Source: Vulcanisaeta distributa JCM 11213
Lineage (GTDB): Archaea > Thermoproteota > Thermoprotei > Thermoproteales > Thermocladiaceae
Assembly (NCBI GenBank): GCA_001316125.1
Contig: BBCS01000008.1
Coordinates: 1-64,000 of the forward strand
Direction: 5' to 3'
Length of the DNA stretch: 64,000 bases
Below, piece by piece: positions 42,120 through 52,118 of the stretch (its first letter is position 1; each line of letters starts with the position of its first letter). The position numbers and the translations under genes were made by a program. The notes beneath the pieces are model-generated. The model did no database searches, had not been told where the DNA came from, and was given only the letters and a program-made list of their open reading frames with translations.

Positions 42120-42398
42120 TCACCTCTTAATGATGAAGGATAGCCTAATGGCCCTTGAGTGTGGTGAGTATATTAATACTTCGTCCATGGCAATGCCATA
42201 CTTACTGGTCACGGCCTTCGTCAACTCATAAATACTATTGAACCGCATTGGGTGCTCAAGGTATATCTTTATGCTTACCTCAAAGCCCTTATCGGAACCC
42301 TTAACGCTAACTCTAGTGAACCTCAGGGATTTAGTCTCTAAGGTTTTGAGTACTTTGTCAACTAATGACTTTATTTCCCGCTGCATCGTTGATGACAT
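42120..42398 (-). CDS. Small conserved-looking protein of unknown function
   Basis: 92 residues, alpha/beta, with a helix QREIKSLVDKVLKTLE and strands VSVKGSDKGFEVSIKIYLE. The pattern resembles ferredoxin-like or divalent-ion-independent RNA-binding folds, but no family is recognised. The frame is intact with an ATG start. It is flanked by UPF0173 and hjc in the same direction. Confidence 0.5.
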   Translation of the reverse strand: MSSTMQREIKSLVDKVLKTLETKSLRFTRVSVKGSDKGFEVSIKIYLEHPMRFNSIYELTKAVTSKYGIAMDEVLIYSPHSRAIRLSFIIKR

Positions 42399-42444
42399 TA
42401 ACTATCCAGCACTTGGGGGAAATTATTAAGGTTAATCGTCCAGG

Positions 42445-42867
42445 TTACTTCAAGTATTCGGTCAAGGACTTACTCATGTACTTATTAATCAATTGCTCAA
42501 GCGTATAGGCATTACTAAGATCATCAGGCTTCACAACCACATCACCTCCGTCGGTGATTGGTAGGAAGCGCCACTCATCGCCTTTAAACTTCACGGCAAT
42601 GTAGGCATCACCCCCTCGCCCTACGCGCAAACTCCAGCAACTTCTCCACCTTCTCACCCTCAATCCTTATGGAACTTCTTTCAGACCTATACTTAGCCTC
42701 AATCACCAATACAAACCCAGGGCCTATAGCACGATATCCGGCACGAACCTCTTCCTGACGCCACCACCCGATGAACAGCCCCCCCTAAGGACTGCGAGTC
42801 CCATGTCCCATAACTTATTCGCCAGGGCTCTTTCATGAGCTGAGCCCTTCCTCTTCGCTAGACTCAT
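42445..42867 (-). CDS. hjc: Holliday junction resolvase Hjc, frameshifted
   Basis: ATG 42867 begins MSLAKRKGSAHERALANKLW, the conserved Hjc start. Then come CSSGGGVRKRFVPDIV and, after a shift near 42730, VLVIEAKYRSERSSIRI, giving the catalytic D and E-x-K. Another shift near 42617 leads to YIAVKFKGDEWRFLP. About 140 residues, the Hjc size. It cuts four-way junctions in recombination and fork repair. It lies directly downstream of an unknown 220-residue gene. Confidence 0.85.
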
Positions 42868-42869
42868 GG

Positions 42870-43532
42870 TTACTCAACCTCAATCTCCTTAATCAGGTCC
42901 ACATTAGGACATATCAATAAACATAGTGGGTTTGGGGAATTACCGCAGAAGTCGCACCCAGCCTTAACACTAATCTTGGTACCGCTTATAAAACCGCCCT
43001 TAATAATGCTATTATAAAGTTCGGCCAGCTTTATGTTGTAGGTAAAAATAAGTCGTGAGTGCATGAGTAAATTTATATTATTAATAGAGTCACCACGTGC
43101 CAATACGTATAAATCACCTCCTGAGTCCACGTAATCCATTAACCAATCAATAACGGCCTTAGGCAGGGCCTTAGGTTGTACCGCCGTATCATTACCACTA
43201 ACTATCGGATCTATAAATAATTCATTGGGTATATTAAGCAGGCTCGGCCTTATCTTTACAAACCTCATTAATGAATCAAGTGTGAACCCAATTATGGTAT
43301 TCGTGAGGCTCATTACGTACTTAAGCCACGACTCACTAATCCCCGGTCCTAAAATTATGACCGCCTTATTGAACTTACTTAATGAATTTGGGAGCTTAGC
43401 GTTGAATTCATCATTGACCCTAGTGATACCAATGACCTCCTTACTCAACGACCCTAACCTCCTTATGATCCCTGGGTTTATGTCATCCCTTAACTCTATC
43501 GCCAACTTATTGGTAAATACAAGGTTTGGCAC
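42870..43532 (-). CDS. Unrecognised protein between hjc and tbp
   Basis: A 220-residue intact protein. The N-terminal half is alpha/beta with AVIILGPGISESWLKYVM, resembling a Rossmann-like fold. The C-terminal end carries a cysteine cluster CDFCGNSPNPLCLLIC, which could bind zinc or an Fe-S cluster. It ends three bases before the hjc ATG, so the two are an operon. No family recognised; the linkage to hjc suggests a DNA-related role, unproven. Confidence 0.5.
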   Translation of the reverse strand: MPNLVFTNKLAIELRDDINPGIIRRLGSLSKEVIGITRVNDEFNAKLPNSLSKFNKAVIILGPGISESWLKYVMSLTNTIIGFTLDSLMRFVKIRPSLLNIPNELFIDPIVSGNDTAVQPKALPKAVIDWLMDYVDSGGDLYVLARGDSINNINLLMHSRLIFTYNIKLAELYNSIIKGGFISGTKISVKAGCDFCGNSPNPLCLLICPNVDLIKEIEVE

Positions 43533-43581
43533 GTGCTAACCTCCTGGTCAATTATTGGTACTGTCTCTGGGAACATGGTTA

Positions 43582-44163
43582 TCAAAGCTCCTCTTCCTCC
43601 TTACCTCCCTCCTCCTCGTATAACGCACCGATGTCCTTAAGGATGTCATGAATCTTAAAGACCGCATCCCTGACCTGCTGCTCCTTCTTAGCTCCTGTGC
43701 AGACTATCTTACCCGAACTAAATATCAGGAGGACGACCTTTGGGTCATCCATCCTATAGATTAGGCCGGGGGAATTGCTCAGCTCGTACATCGAGTTCTC
43801 AAGCATCAGGGCTGACTTCTCAATGTCAACCTCAGCATGTAGGTTACCGGAGGCCACTATATTCTGCACCTGTATCTCGGGCGTGAGTGGTACATCGGCG
43901 CCATGCTCATTTAATAACCTAACTAATTCCTTAACGGCCCTCTTAAGCTCGTTCTCGCTCTTAGCGCCCGTGCACACCATCTTACCAGTCCTGAAGATTA
44001 AGGCGGAGATTTTTGGTCTCTGCAACCTCAGGATTAAGCCAGGGAATTGCTCTGGGTTATACTCAGCCGCTGGAAGTCTCTCCGCGAGTTTATCTAAGTC
44101 TAAATCAATGCCGAGATTTACCGTGGCGACAATGTTCTCAATACGATAAGTGGGATTTGGCAT
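43582..44163 (-). CDS. tbp: TATA-box binding protein
   Basis: A 193-residue intact protein with two direct repeats: ENIVATVNLGIDLDLDKLAE and QNIVASGNLHAEVDIEKSAL, each with PGLI and FRTGKMVCTGAKSE / FSSGKIVCTGAKKE. It ends in an acidic tail GGKEEEEL. It recruits TFB and polymerase to TATA promoters. The start is leaderless: the TATA box is 19-30 bases upstream. Confidence 0.96.
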   Translation of the reverse strand: MPNPTYRIENIVATVNLGIDLDLDKLAERLPAAEYNPEQFPGLILRLQRPKISALIFRTGKMVCTGAKSENELKRAVKELVRLLNEHGADVPLTPEIQVQNIVASGNLHAEVDIEKSALMLENSMYELSNSPGLIYRMDDPKVVLLIFSSGKIVCTGAKKEQQVRDAVFKIHDILKDIGALYEEEGGKEEEEL

Positions 44164-44181
44164 TATTCATGATTTAAAAAA

Positions 44182-44193
44182 GCACTTAAAAAA
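44182..44193 (-). promoter_or_regulatory. TATA box and BRE of tbp
   Basis: On the minus strand TTTTTTAAGTGC is centred about 25 bases before the ATG at 44163, with a purine-rich BRE-like GAAAGG just upstream. Confidence 0.55.
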
Positions 44194-44289
44194 CCTTTCC
44201 GACACAATCATAGGTATAATACCTATTCCATCTATACTGCGAGGAATAGTTTATAAAGGGGGGGAATGGCGTTAAGGCTATTGACCCAC

Positions 44290-44638
44290 ATGGGTGGTAA
44301 GAAGAAACCAACATTATCGCAATTAGCAAAGAGACAGGAAAAGCAGCAACAGGCCCCCAGCCAAACCAACCGCAAAGGGTAAAAAGGCAACTGAGGAGAG
44401 ACCAACCGTTAAGGCATCGCTCATTGATCAAAAACTCCTTAATGATGTTGAGAAGGAGGTGATTAAATGGGAGTACGTAACGCCATACCTAGTAGCCACT
44501 AGGTTCAATACAAAAATAAGCGTTGCCTATCAAATACTAAGAACACTCGCAAGTAAGGGTACGCTGGTGCTAGTCTCGAAGGGCCATAGGACTGAGATAT
44601 ACACAACACCCGAGAGACTTAAGCAGTTGGCTGCCTAA
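44290..44638 (+). CDS. rps25e: Small-subunit ribosomal protein eS25, one frameshift
   Basis: MGGKKKPTLSQLAKRQEKQQ is the basic archaeal eS25 start. A shift near 44357 in the lysine-rich linker (AKPTAKGKKATEERPT) leads to the winged-helix body with VTPYLVATRFNTKISVAYQI and LVLVSKGHRTEIYT. About 116 residues. eS25 is an archaeal/eukaryotic ribosomal protein of the head. It is divergent from tbp. Confidence 0.9.
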
Positions 44639-45412
44639 TCACGTAAATAGTGAGTCAAGCCTGACCTTAATGAAATCCCTTGGTAACTCCTTAATCCTAT
44701 TAACAACGCCAGGTTCCATAACCTCCACAATACCAAGTTTCCTGAGGGCCCTTAAAACACCGTCCTCAATCCTCATAATACCCTCATTAACACCACCAAA
44801 CTGCTTGGCAATGTCGAGCTTAAGCCTTAACTCGCCAACGCTCCAATACCTCTGTAAATAACTCAGCATTGCCATAGCCACTTTATAACCCTCCTCCCTA
44901 TTCTGTGGCAACTCCTCCTCAATAGCTCTCCTAAGCATTGCAGTGAAATCCTCCATAGCCACTGTGGAGTAATCAGTTGGAATCACCACGCCCTCAGCAC
45001 CAGTTCCCGTTGATTCTTCCTTTTCCTCCTTAATGCCCGTCTCAACTTTACCACTTCCATGAATACCCTCAACCTCCTTATGTTCCACTACCCCCCCCAA
45101 CTCCTCCTTTTGCCGCTCCCCCCCTTCCTGCTTAACCTCTGAAGCCGTAGTCTTAACCTCTCCCCCCCTCTCACTACCTTCCGCCGTGGCTTGCTTAACC
45201 TCGGCCCTCTTTTCTTCACTAAATACCTCCAGAATGCTTGAGCTCTTAACACGTCTCTGCCTAACCTGCCGCTTAACCTGTACCGATGATTTAACGCCCT
45301 CACCTGGCACCTCTATATACATTGGTATTGACAGCTTAACCTCACCATTACCCACCTTAATATTACTAATAACGTACTCCCCAGATACCTTAAACCGCTT
45401 CTCACGAACCAC
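44639..45412 (-). CDS. Protein with a charged low-complexity linker and a C-terminal helical domain
   Basis: A 257-residue intact frame. Residues 1-55 are beta-rich (GEYVISNIKVGNGEVKLSIP). Residues 60-145 are a Glu/Lys/Gly-rich linker, and 150-257 are helical with SVGELRLKLDIAKQFGGVNE and LRALRKLGIVEVMEPG, like a winged helix. It ends at the base after the eS25 stop on the opposite strand. No family recognised; possibly a nucleic-acid-binding protein. Confidence 0.5.
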   Translation of the reverse strand: MVREKRFKVSGEYVISNIKVGNGEVKLSIPMYIEVPGEGVKSSVQVKRQVRQRRVKSSSILEVFSEEKRAEVKQATAEGSERGGEVKTTASEVKQEGGERQKEELGGVVEHKEVEGIHGSGKVETGIKEEKEESTGTGAEGVVIPTDYSTVAMEDFTAMLRRAIEEELPQNREEGYKVAMAMLSYLQRYWSVGELRLKLDIAKQFGGVNEGIMRIEDGVLRALRKLGIVEVMEPGVVNRIKELPRDFIKVRLDSLFT

Positions 45413-45602
45413 CTCCCTAATTAGTAAGTACAGTAGGCATTGCCAACTTTATTACTTGACGACCACTTCAATAAATCCTGGTAGGTAACTCGTTTGTTCC
45501 TCATTATGTACGTGCTCAATGAAACCTTTAAATCATCAAAACCAACCACAGAATACTCCCAAGAAAGAACTCTTTTATACTTACTCTATAAGTATTGCTG
45601 TA

Positions 45603-46423
45603 ATGAGTAGGGATATCGACGATATAAGCAATATAATCCTTAAGCCAAGGAGAATACAGATACTAAGGCTATTGCTTAATCAGGGTACGATGAGGATATC
45701 AGACCTAAGAAAGGTACTAAATGCCCCCCCGGTATCATCTATTTATTACGACGTCGAGATATTAAGGTCAATGGCTTAATCATTAGGGATGGCCCTTACG
45801 TGAAGATTACGAGTAAGGGTAGGATGATCATCGAGAAAATCGAGGGATTAGTAAGTTCTGACCAGGAAAGTGAGGGTTCAAGCAAGAAAACTGAGGAGTT
45901 GACCAATATATTGTTAATGAGACCATTAACAATAAATATGTACAGGCTTGGACCAAACACATTACTTATTTACTCAATGGTCATTATAATGCTTGGCTTA
46001 ATCACAGCTTTCATTCAGAACTATGAATTATTACTGCTGGTGTTTGTGGAGGGTATGAGTGTAATGCCTATAGGGATAACAATAATCTCACTACTGGCCT
46101 ACATGGGTATTGCATTGTTTATTTATAAGTACCTGCTTGGTAGTGAGATTGTGGATATTAAGTTATTAAGCGGTATTTTAACGTCATTAATACCATTATC
46201 GCTATACCCAACAATAATGGCACTATTAACTCCTTGGCTACCGCCTTACCCACTCTCAATAATCGACGCCCTACTTAAGGCGTTATTACCACTCATTAGC
46301 CTGGTGATACTCGCAACGGTACTCTCAATGAGCTCAGGGAAGCCCATGGAATACTCCCTACTCTTTGAGACATTGCTCTTACTAATACCCTCCGTAATAA
46401 TATACATAATACTATTTAAGTAA
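45603..46423 (+). CDS. Winged-helix regulator fused to a membrane domain, one frameshift
   Basis: Residues 1-75 form an ArsR-like winged helix: ILKPRRIQILRLLLNQGTMR, ISDLRKVLNAPPVSSIYYDV. At the C7 run near 45725 the frame changes, continuing GLIIRDGPYVKITSKGRMII. Five hydrophobic helices follow from about 45960 to 46420. A membrane-bound transcription regulator is therefore predicted, possibly sensing envelope stress. Ligand and targets unknown. Confidence 0.7.
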
Positions 46424-46426
46424 ATC

Positions 46427-47028
46427 ATGAGGATTAAGGTATTAAGTAACGTTTATCCACCTGCTGAGGACTCCTGCAAACTGCCGAACTCCTTCGTTGG
46501 GTTGTAAGTAATTACATCAGTAATAGGGCGTTACGCATAATCGACGTTGGTTCAGGGACCGGCATATTAACATTAGCGGCACTAGAGGAGGTGGTGAGTA
46601 GGGGGGGTGGCACTGCGTGGGTTTTATCCATTGACCATGACATTAACGCATCGGTGAATACGAGGATAAACCTAGTCAATAATGGACTTTATCAACACGC
46701 CGATGTTGTAACTACGAACCTCCTAGACCCGGTTAAGGCTGGGTTTCACGCTGACATCATCGTTAGTAATCCTCCCTACCTACCAGGTAATTGGCATGAG
46801 GATTGGAGGATCTTCGGTGGGCCTCACGGCATTGAAATAACCGTGCAAATAATACATTGGGTGTGCCGAGACGGCGCCTCTATCGTTATCCTAACACAAT
46901 CATCATTGTCTAATTGGGATGAGGTGGCTCATTACATGGGTATGTGCGGTTTTAAGTTAACAATGATCAAGGCCGTTCATTATTTCTTTGAGGATATAAT
47001 AACCATGGTTTTTGAAAGAACTACCTAA
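46427..47028 (+). CDS. HemK2/Mtq2-like protein N-methyltransferase, frameshifted
   Basis: The start MRIKVLSNVYPPAEDSC has the YxPxEDS motif of HemK/Mtq2 enzymes that methylate release factor glutamine. After a break near 46480 the SAM site appears as IIDVGSGTGILTLAAL, and the active-site motif is VSNPPYLPG. About 200 residues, the size of the archaeal/eukaryotic Mtq2 group without an N-terminal domain. The ATG is four bases after the stop of the regulator gene. Confidence 0.8.
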
Positions 47029-47041
47029 TTCCTCGGTTTTA

Positions 47042-48100
47042 TCATCCAAATTGCTCAATCGCAAGGTTTAGTAATGCCTCACCAACGTCTGATGCGTACT
47101 CGGCTATCCTATAGATGCTATCCAGTATTAACCTGGCTGATGCAGCTGCCTGCGTGGTTAGGTTGTAGTTCGTCAATGACGAATCTAACGAGTCAACGGC
47201 TGAACGTATCTCGTACTTAACGGTATCGATTATGTAATTGACCTCCCTCATGTCTATCTTCTCCGTCATTGCCTTACCAACGTTATTCATAATCATGGAG
47301 TCTTTACCGAGGAGCTCGCTGAACTTCTGCCTAAGCTCCTGCGGCATTAGGAGGACGTACTTATCGCCTAGGTTCACAATCTCACGGGCGATCTTAACGG
47401 CGTGATCAGCCGCCCTCTCCAGTGACTTATTAATTATTGCATACTCAATGATGCTCCTTGGGTCTTGAATACCGGATAGGCTTAGGGCATGCTTACTAAC
47501 GAGAACTCTCTTCAACTGCCTATTTAAGAGCCAGTAGAACTTATCAACCTCATTATCCCTCTCAATGATGTCGGATGCTATCGCCTTATCGCCATTCTCT
47601 ATCGGTGTTCTTAGGTCATCAATCATGCCGACAACCGTCTTACCAAGCTTCACTATTATGTCCTTAATGTTTATGTCAGGTACATTAACGAGGTTCTGAA
47701 TAACGAGAGAGTTCCTACCCTCCTCAATAATCTCGACACCCGTTAACTTCCTCCGGACTATGTCCTTAACCTGCTTCTTAAGGTTTAGGGTTGATATGTC
47801 GAAATTAAGCCTAAATATGTCATAACCAGATAGGTAATGAGCGAGTAATACCCTCTCGAGGTGGTCTATGTTTGATAGGTCCTGTGTCACGTTTATTGAT
47901 GACTCAAGGAGTGGTGCCTTAACCATTTTCTTAGGCACAACAAGCAGTGACAGGTCTGGCTGCGGTATTACGAGGACCTCATCGCCCGGCTTAAGATCTA
48001 CCTGCCTAGTCCACTCCTTGGGCAGTGATACTATTAACGTTGCACCACCTGTTAACTGAACCCTCCTGGTCTCCGGCTCAAATTTCACTATAGACATCAC
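47042..48100 (-). CDS. AbrB/PhoU-type phosphate regulator
   Basis: A 352-residue intact protein. An N-terminal SpoVT/AbrB-like DNA-binding domain (RRVQLTGGATLIVSLPKEWT) is fused to two PhoU helical repeats (NEVDKFYWLLNRQL; SLERAADHAVKIAREIVNL). This archaeal fusion is usually linked to phosphate-uptake control. The end converges on the methyltransferase gene with a 13-base gap. Confidence 0.85.
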   Translation of the reverse strand: MMSIVKFEPETRRVQLTGGATLIVSLPKEWTRQVDLKPGDEVLVIPQPDLSLLVVPKKMVKAPLLESSINVTQDLSNIDHLERVLLAHYLSGYDIFRLNFDISTLNLKKQVKDIVRRKLTGVEIIEEGRNSLVIQNLVNVPDINIKDIIVKLGKTVVGMIDDLRTPIENGDKAIASDIIERDNEVDKFYWLLNRQLKRVLVSKHALSLSGIQDPRSIIEYAIINKSLERAADHAVKIAREIVNLGDKYVLLMPQELRQKFSELLGKDSMIMNNVGKAMTEKIDMREVNYIIDTVKYEIRSAVDSLDSSLTNYNLTTQAAASARLILDSIYRIAEYASDVGEALLNLAIEQFG

Positions 48101-48199
48101 GACCTAATAATTAGACCCCTATAAATACCTTATCCTAATAAATCAATAATTATTAATAACGTGATTTTTAGAGATGAAATATCTATTTATTATCCATAA

Positions 48200-48630
48200 C
48201 TATTCTATTAAAACCTCCGTCTCAGCTATACTACCTAATTTAGGTATAATTATTTGCAATACACCATCCTTATACATTGCCTTGGCGCCATCAACCTTAA
48301 ACCTAACTCCAAGCTCCACCTTCCTGTAAATCCTGAAATTGCTCAATCTCTCCACCCTGGCCACCTTACCAACTGTTGGCAGTGGCTGTGGCTCGGCTAT
48401 TATCTCCACGTAGTTACTACCAACCTAACCTTAATACTCTCCTTCTTAACACCAGGCAAGTCAGCCAGTATTACTATTGAGTCTCCATTATCGAAGATAT
48501 CCACGGGCGGCTCCCTAGTCACTAGCCTTGGATCAACAACCGTGGCTAACTTACTTATTAACTCATTTACTCCAGCCTCCACCTTATTCACACTCATTGC
48601 AATATCCGTGGTGTTCTGCTCCATCGTCAT
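48200..48630 (-). CDS. hsp20: Small heat-shock protein Hsp20, one frameshift
   Basis: The alpha-crystallin domain begins PPVDIFDNGDSIVILADLPG and VKKESIKVRL; after a shift near 48413 it continues EIIAEPQPLPT and RIYRKVELGVRFKVDGAKAM. The end DGVLQIIIPKLG carries the hydrophobic I-x-I patch. About 143 residues. An ATP-independent holdase. Two AT-rich direct repeats lie directly before the start. Confidence 0.85.
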
Positions 48631-48659
48631 GATTAATAATTAGCTACGATTAATAATTA
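48631..48659 (-). promoter_or_regulatory. Direct repeats upstream of hsp20
   Basis: GATTAATAATTA occurs at 48631-48642 and 48648-48659, a 17-base period. The first copy abuts the ATG. It may be an operator or simply an AT-rich promoter. Confidence 0.4.
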
Positions 48660-48752
48660 CCCAAACACATTAATTAAATGATACTCCATAAATCACACAT
48701 GAATAAATACGGAAATAAAACGTAAGGTGACGTAATAAGGGACGTCTGGACC

Positions 48753-49932
48753 TTAGATAACTAGCAATTCCTTAATTAAGTTTCCTGTAACGAATCTATC
48801 AGGCAGAAACGGCTTCATTATCGGATCAATAACACCATTAACTATGTAATTAGCCAGCAGCTCTGCAGCGTAGGGACCAAACATGAAACCATGACCCGAG
48901 AAGCCCGATAGTATATAAACGCCCTCAGGCCATGTACTCAATCTGCCCATTACATGGCTATGGTCTGGCGTCATCTCATAATAACCAGACCACACCCTCA
49001 TAATTCTTATTCTCCTAAGACTTGGCACCAACCTCACGGCTTCCCTAGCCCACGCAGTTAACCAAACGAACGTATTTCCATAAGGTAAAAAGCCTTCACC
49101 ACCCTCAAGCTCTATGCTTCCCAGGATCTCGCCCCTCATTGTTTGACCAAGGTATAGATTTGTCTCAGTATCTATTATGTAGGTGTTAATTATCGGCTTT
49201 ACAGGCTCTGTAATCCCAATCTCCCTCCTAACGGGCTTGATTGGTACGTCAATATTAAGGGTTCTCTTCATGACATCACCTGTCCATGCACCGGCCGCGA
49301 ATACCACATTCTTCGTCCTCACAAAGACATCACTACTCGATACACTGGTGACCTTACCATTCTCTACGCTAAGGCTCTTGACCTCGGAATACTCGTAAAT
49401 CTTAACCCCCAAGGTCGAGCGCCCTCTCATAATAACCCATCACCAGGTAATCATGATGGAAGGCGCCATCTGTGGTCCATAAACTGCGCCTACTAAGCCC
49501 TGGGTATTAATGTATGGGAACTTATCCTTTAATTCTTCAACCGTGAGTATCTGAACGGGCACGCCCATGGGGGGGCTCCACAACTCCTCATTAAGCCTTT
49601 CGTAATTCTCAAGAACCTCCTTACGCCTAACGAGCCAGAGATAGCCCTGTTTTTCGAATACCCCCATTCCAACCAAGTTCGCTACTGAGGGATTCCAGCT
49701 TCTTAATGGCTCTAATTGCAAATTCCGTATTCTCTTTATTTCCAAAGTGAACCCTATACCTACCCGCGTTTCTCGTTGAACTCCCGGAGCCAACGTAATC
49801 CTTCTCAAGGACAACCACAGAGAGTCCCCCCCTACGCGCCAGGTAGTAGGCTACGGCTAACCCAACAATACCTGCGCCAACTACCACGGCATCCGCGGTT
49901 AACGAGATTAGTCCACGACCCTCACTCATCAC
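48753..49932 (-). CDS. FAD-dependent amine/sarcosine oxidase-like subunit, frameshifted
   Basis: VVVGAGIVGLAVAYYLARRG is the FAD-binding motif, followed by LEKDYVGSGSSTRNAG, the covalent- or non-covalent-FAD region of DAO family enzymes. Shifts near 49680 and near 49435 lead to GAVYGPQMAPS and NVVFAAGAWTGDVMKRTL. The end YILSGFSGHGFMFGPYAAEL is typical of sarcosine or glycine oxidase beta subunits and L-proline dehydrogenases. About 393 residues. It overlaps the BFD-like gene by 11 bases, with both on the minus strand. Confidence 0.78.
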
Positions 49933-50317
49933 TCACCACCTGCAAGCGTGGCCATTGGTATAGGTGCCTCGGGAAACCTAATCTGGGTAGACCAAGCTCG
50001 TTGGGCTTCTTCTGGTATATGAAGCCAAGTATTAAGTTGGTACTGACTAAGCAGAACTTGCCTTGGCAGGGACCAGTGCCAAGACCAACAACCCTCTTTA
50101 TCCTCTCCATACCTGGTAGCCTCAATGACTTATATTCCTCCTCCTCACCATGAAGAACCTTAACCCTAACCTCCCTCCCATGCATCAGCACCCTAATCGC
50201 CCCCCCTAGAACATCACCCAACGTGACATCCTCACAGAAGCATAGGTACTGCTTATTGGCACTTTTTAGGGCATTCTCCACATCTTCAATAGATCCTGCG
50301 GCTGCCCACATGTACAT
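49922..50317 (-). CDS. BFD-like [2Fe-2S] protein, dehydrogenase small subunit
   Basis: A 131-residue intact protein. CFCEDVTLGDVLGGAIR and GLGTGPCQGKFC supply the C-x-C and C-x4-C ligands of a BFD-like [2Fe-2S] domain. It sits between two flavoprotein genes, three bases from the upstream one and overlapping the downstream one. In known dye-linked proline or sarcosine dehydrogenases this domain relays electrons between the flavins. Confidence 0.82.
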   Translation of the reverse strand: MYMWAAAGSIEDVENALKSANKQYLCFCEDVTLGDVLGGAIRVLMHGREVRVKVLHGEEEEYKSLRLPGMERIKRVVGLGTGPCQGKFCLVSTNLILGFIYQKKPNELGLPRLGFPRHLYQWPRLQVVSDE

Positions 50318-50320
50318 GGG

Positions 50321-51739
50321 TCACATTGGCTCAGCGTAGTAGCCACTGCTCTGAAGCCCCCCCTGTTCAAACCTGAGGATTACGTTATAATACGAGGAAT
50401 TCGTAGTGACTAAATCCCTCTTAAATTCGGCTAGTTCCTTATCGAGTGCATCACCCGCAACTAAACCCTCCCTGACGCCTATACTTAATGCTGTTATCCT
50501 AGCCTGCTTAATAATTAAGCCTCTGGAAGTAATCCACCGGCATCGCCGACAACGTAGACATTGCCAAGCCCAAGATCTCCGGTAAAGCCCCCTCCTAGGT
50601 ACGAGACCACCAATTTCAGGCGCGTAGACAATGGGCGCGCCTAATTGCGCCGGCAGGTCAATGACTGGTAACCTAACGGCACTCACTAGGACATCTACGA
50701 TAACCTCCTCCCTCCTCTGTTTCTTTGCCTTTCTACCTCTTATGTTCTCAAGCGTGAGCCTTAATCCGTCACTTGAATCACTGGCGTTAACTATGTTCAT
50801 CCCAATGAAGGTCTTAATACCCAATGCATCAACCTTATCCCTATATAAATCACTCCTCACGACAACAGAGTTATCACCAAGGTACGTATCAATACCCAGT
50901 TGCGCCAGGTTCATAGCCACCCTGACCCCCCCCAATCATCACTACCCCAAACTAGGACCTCCTTGCTTAAAGCCCCCACCACTTGATAAGCTTGAGTGTT
51001 GTTAATCCAGTGATCATGCGCGGTGTATTATTACCTGGAAAAACAAGTGGTACCTCCCTAAATCCCTGGGCGAGTACTATGTATTTATAATTAAAAATAT
51101 ACAGTTTCGAGTAATCCCGGGAGTGGCCGATCGCTGCGTCCTCGAGGAACCCGTCAAAGATAGTCCCGGTAAGTACCGCGGTTGAATCACTCACCTCCTT
51201 ACTTAACTTATCAATGAATTCCCTGCCTCTTCCTAAATCCTTAATCTCACTATCATCAATGATTAAATGACCGCCAAGGTTATACTCGCCCTCGACAATC
51301 ACGGTCTTCAAACCAAGTCTACTCAATTCCTTAGCCACCGAGAGACCCGCTAAACCCCCACCTACGATGAGCACGTCAGTGTTTATATTAACTCTTGACG
51401 TCTTTTCAGGAACGCCCGGTAATTCATTAATTGAGGACCTATTTAGGGAGTTGCGTACGGTGTTACGTATTAATGGCCATAAAGATATTAGTAATTTACT
51501 TCTTGGGAATGATGATGGGCTAGCAAGCCCCCCCTAAATATTGAGGGAATGCTATTGGGCTTGCTTGGTATTATTGGCTTCTCACTGCATAGGTTGTAAT
51601 AGCCGGATGATGCCCAATAACCCTCGCACCACCACTCACAGCATAGGAAACCCCCCCTCACATCGCCATACCTTGAACTATGCATGATGCCGTAATTACC
51701 ACGATTAAGCTCCTCGGCAATCCAGGGCCGTTTGCTCAT
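50321..51739 (-). CDS. FAD/NAD(P)-binding alpha-like dehydrogenase subunit, frameshifted
   Basis: The Rossmann domain begins VLIVGGGLAGLSVAKELSRL, then VEGEYNLGGHL, and VLAQGFREVPLVFPGN. Breaks occur near 51490, 50985, 50930 and 50560. The N-terminal ~85 residues (from ATG 51739) are cysteine-rich (FLCCEWWCEGYW, YYNLC); this is the position of the 2Fe-2S domain in sarcosine oxidase alpha or HcnA, but the spacing does not match well. Total about 473 residues. It is the first gene of a three-gene oxidoreductase operon. Confidence 0.7.
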
Positions 51740-51779
51740 TCACGACCTATAGACCTAGTATAATTATAAATTTTGTCTT

Positions 51780-52025
51780 TTACTGTATTGAACCACTACC
51801 CCCCCTCAGTGAGGATTTAATGTACTCATCGCATTTACTGCGGTATAGGCAGTAATTGCATGATTGCGGTAACTCACCTGCTAATCTCCTCCTCACTAAT
51901 GGGCAATGCTTTACGTAATAGTCAGGATAGCACTTCTTACATATTACAAGTGAGTTCCCAATATAGGCCACTTCCCAAAACGATATGTGCCTCCCACATA
52001 TACTACATGTGAAGCTCACTTTCAC
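51780..52025 (-). CDS. Cysteine-rich small protein (zinc-binding)
   Basis: An 81-residue intact protein with CSICGRH, CKKCYPDYYVKHC and CNYCLYRSKC: eight or nine cysteines in CxxC pairs, enough for two zinc sites. Residue order suggests a treble-clef-like first half. Function unknown. It stands 41 bases upstream of the dehydrogenase operon in the same direction. Confidence 0.6.
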   Translation of the reverse strand: MKVSFTCSICGRHISFWEVAYIGNSLVICKKCYPDYYVKHCPLVRRRLAGELPQSCNYCLYRSKCDEYIKSSLRGGSGSIQ

Positions 52026-52118
52026 TCACCCCCCCAGCTGAACCGTTGTTAATTATTTTGTTATTAAATTAAGTACTACCTATATTAATTTCCTCAATGA
52101 TGAATTACATGTTTTGCT

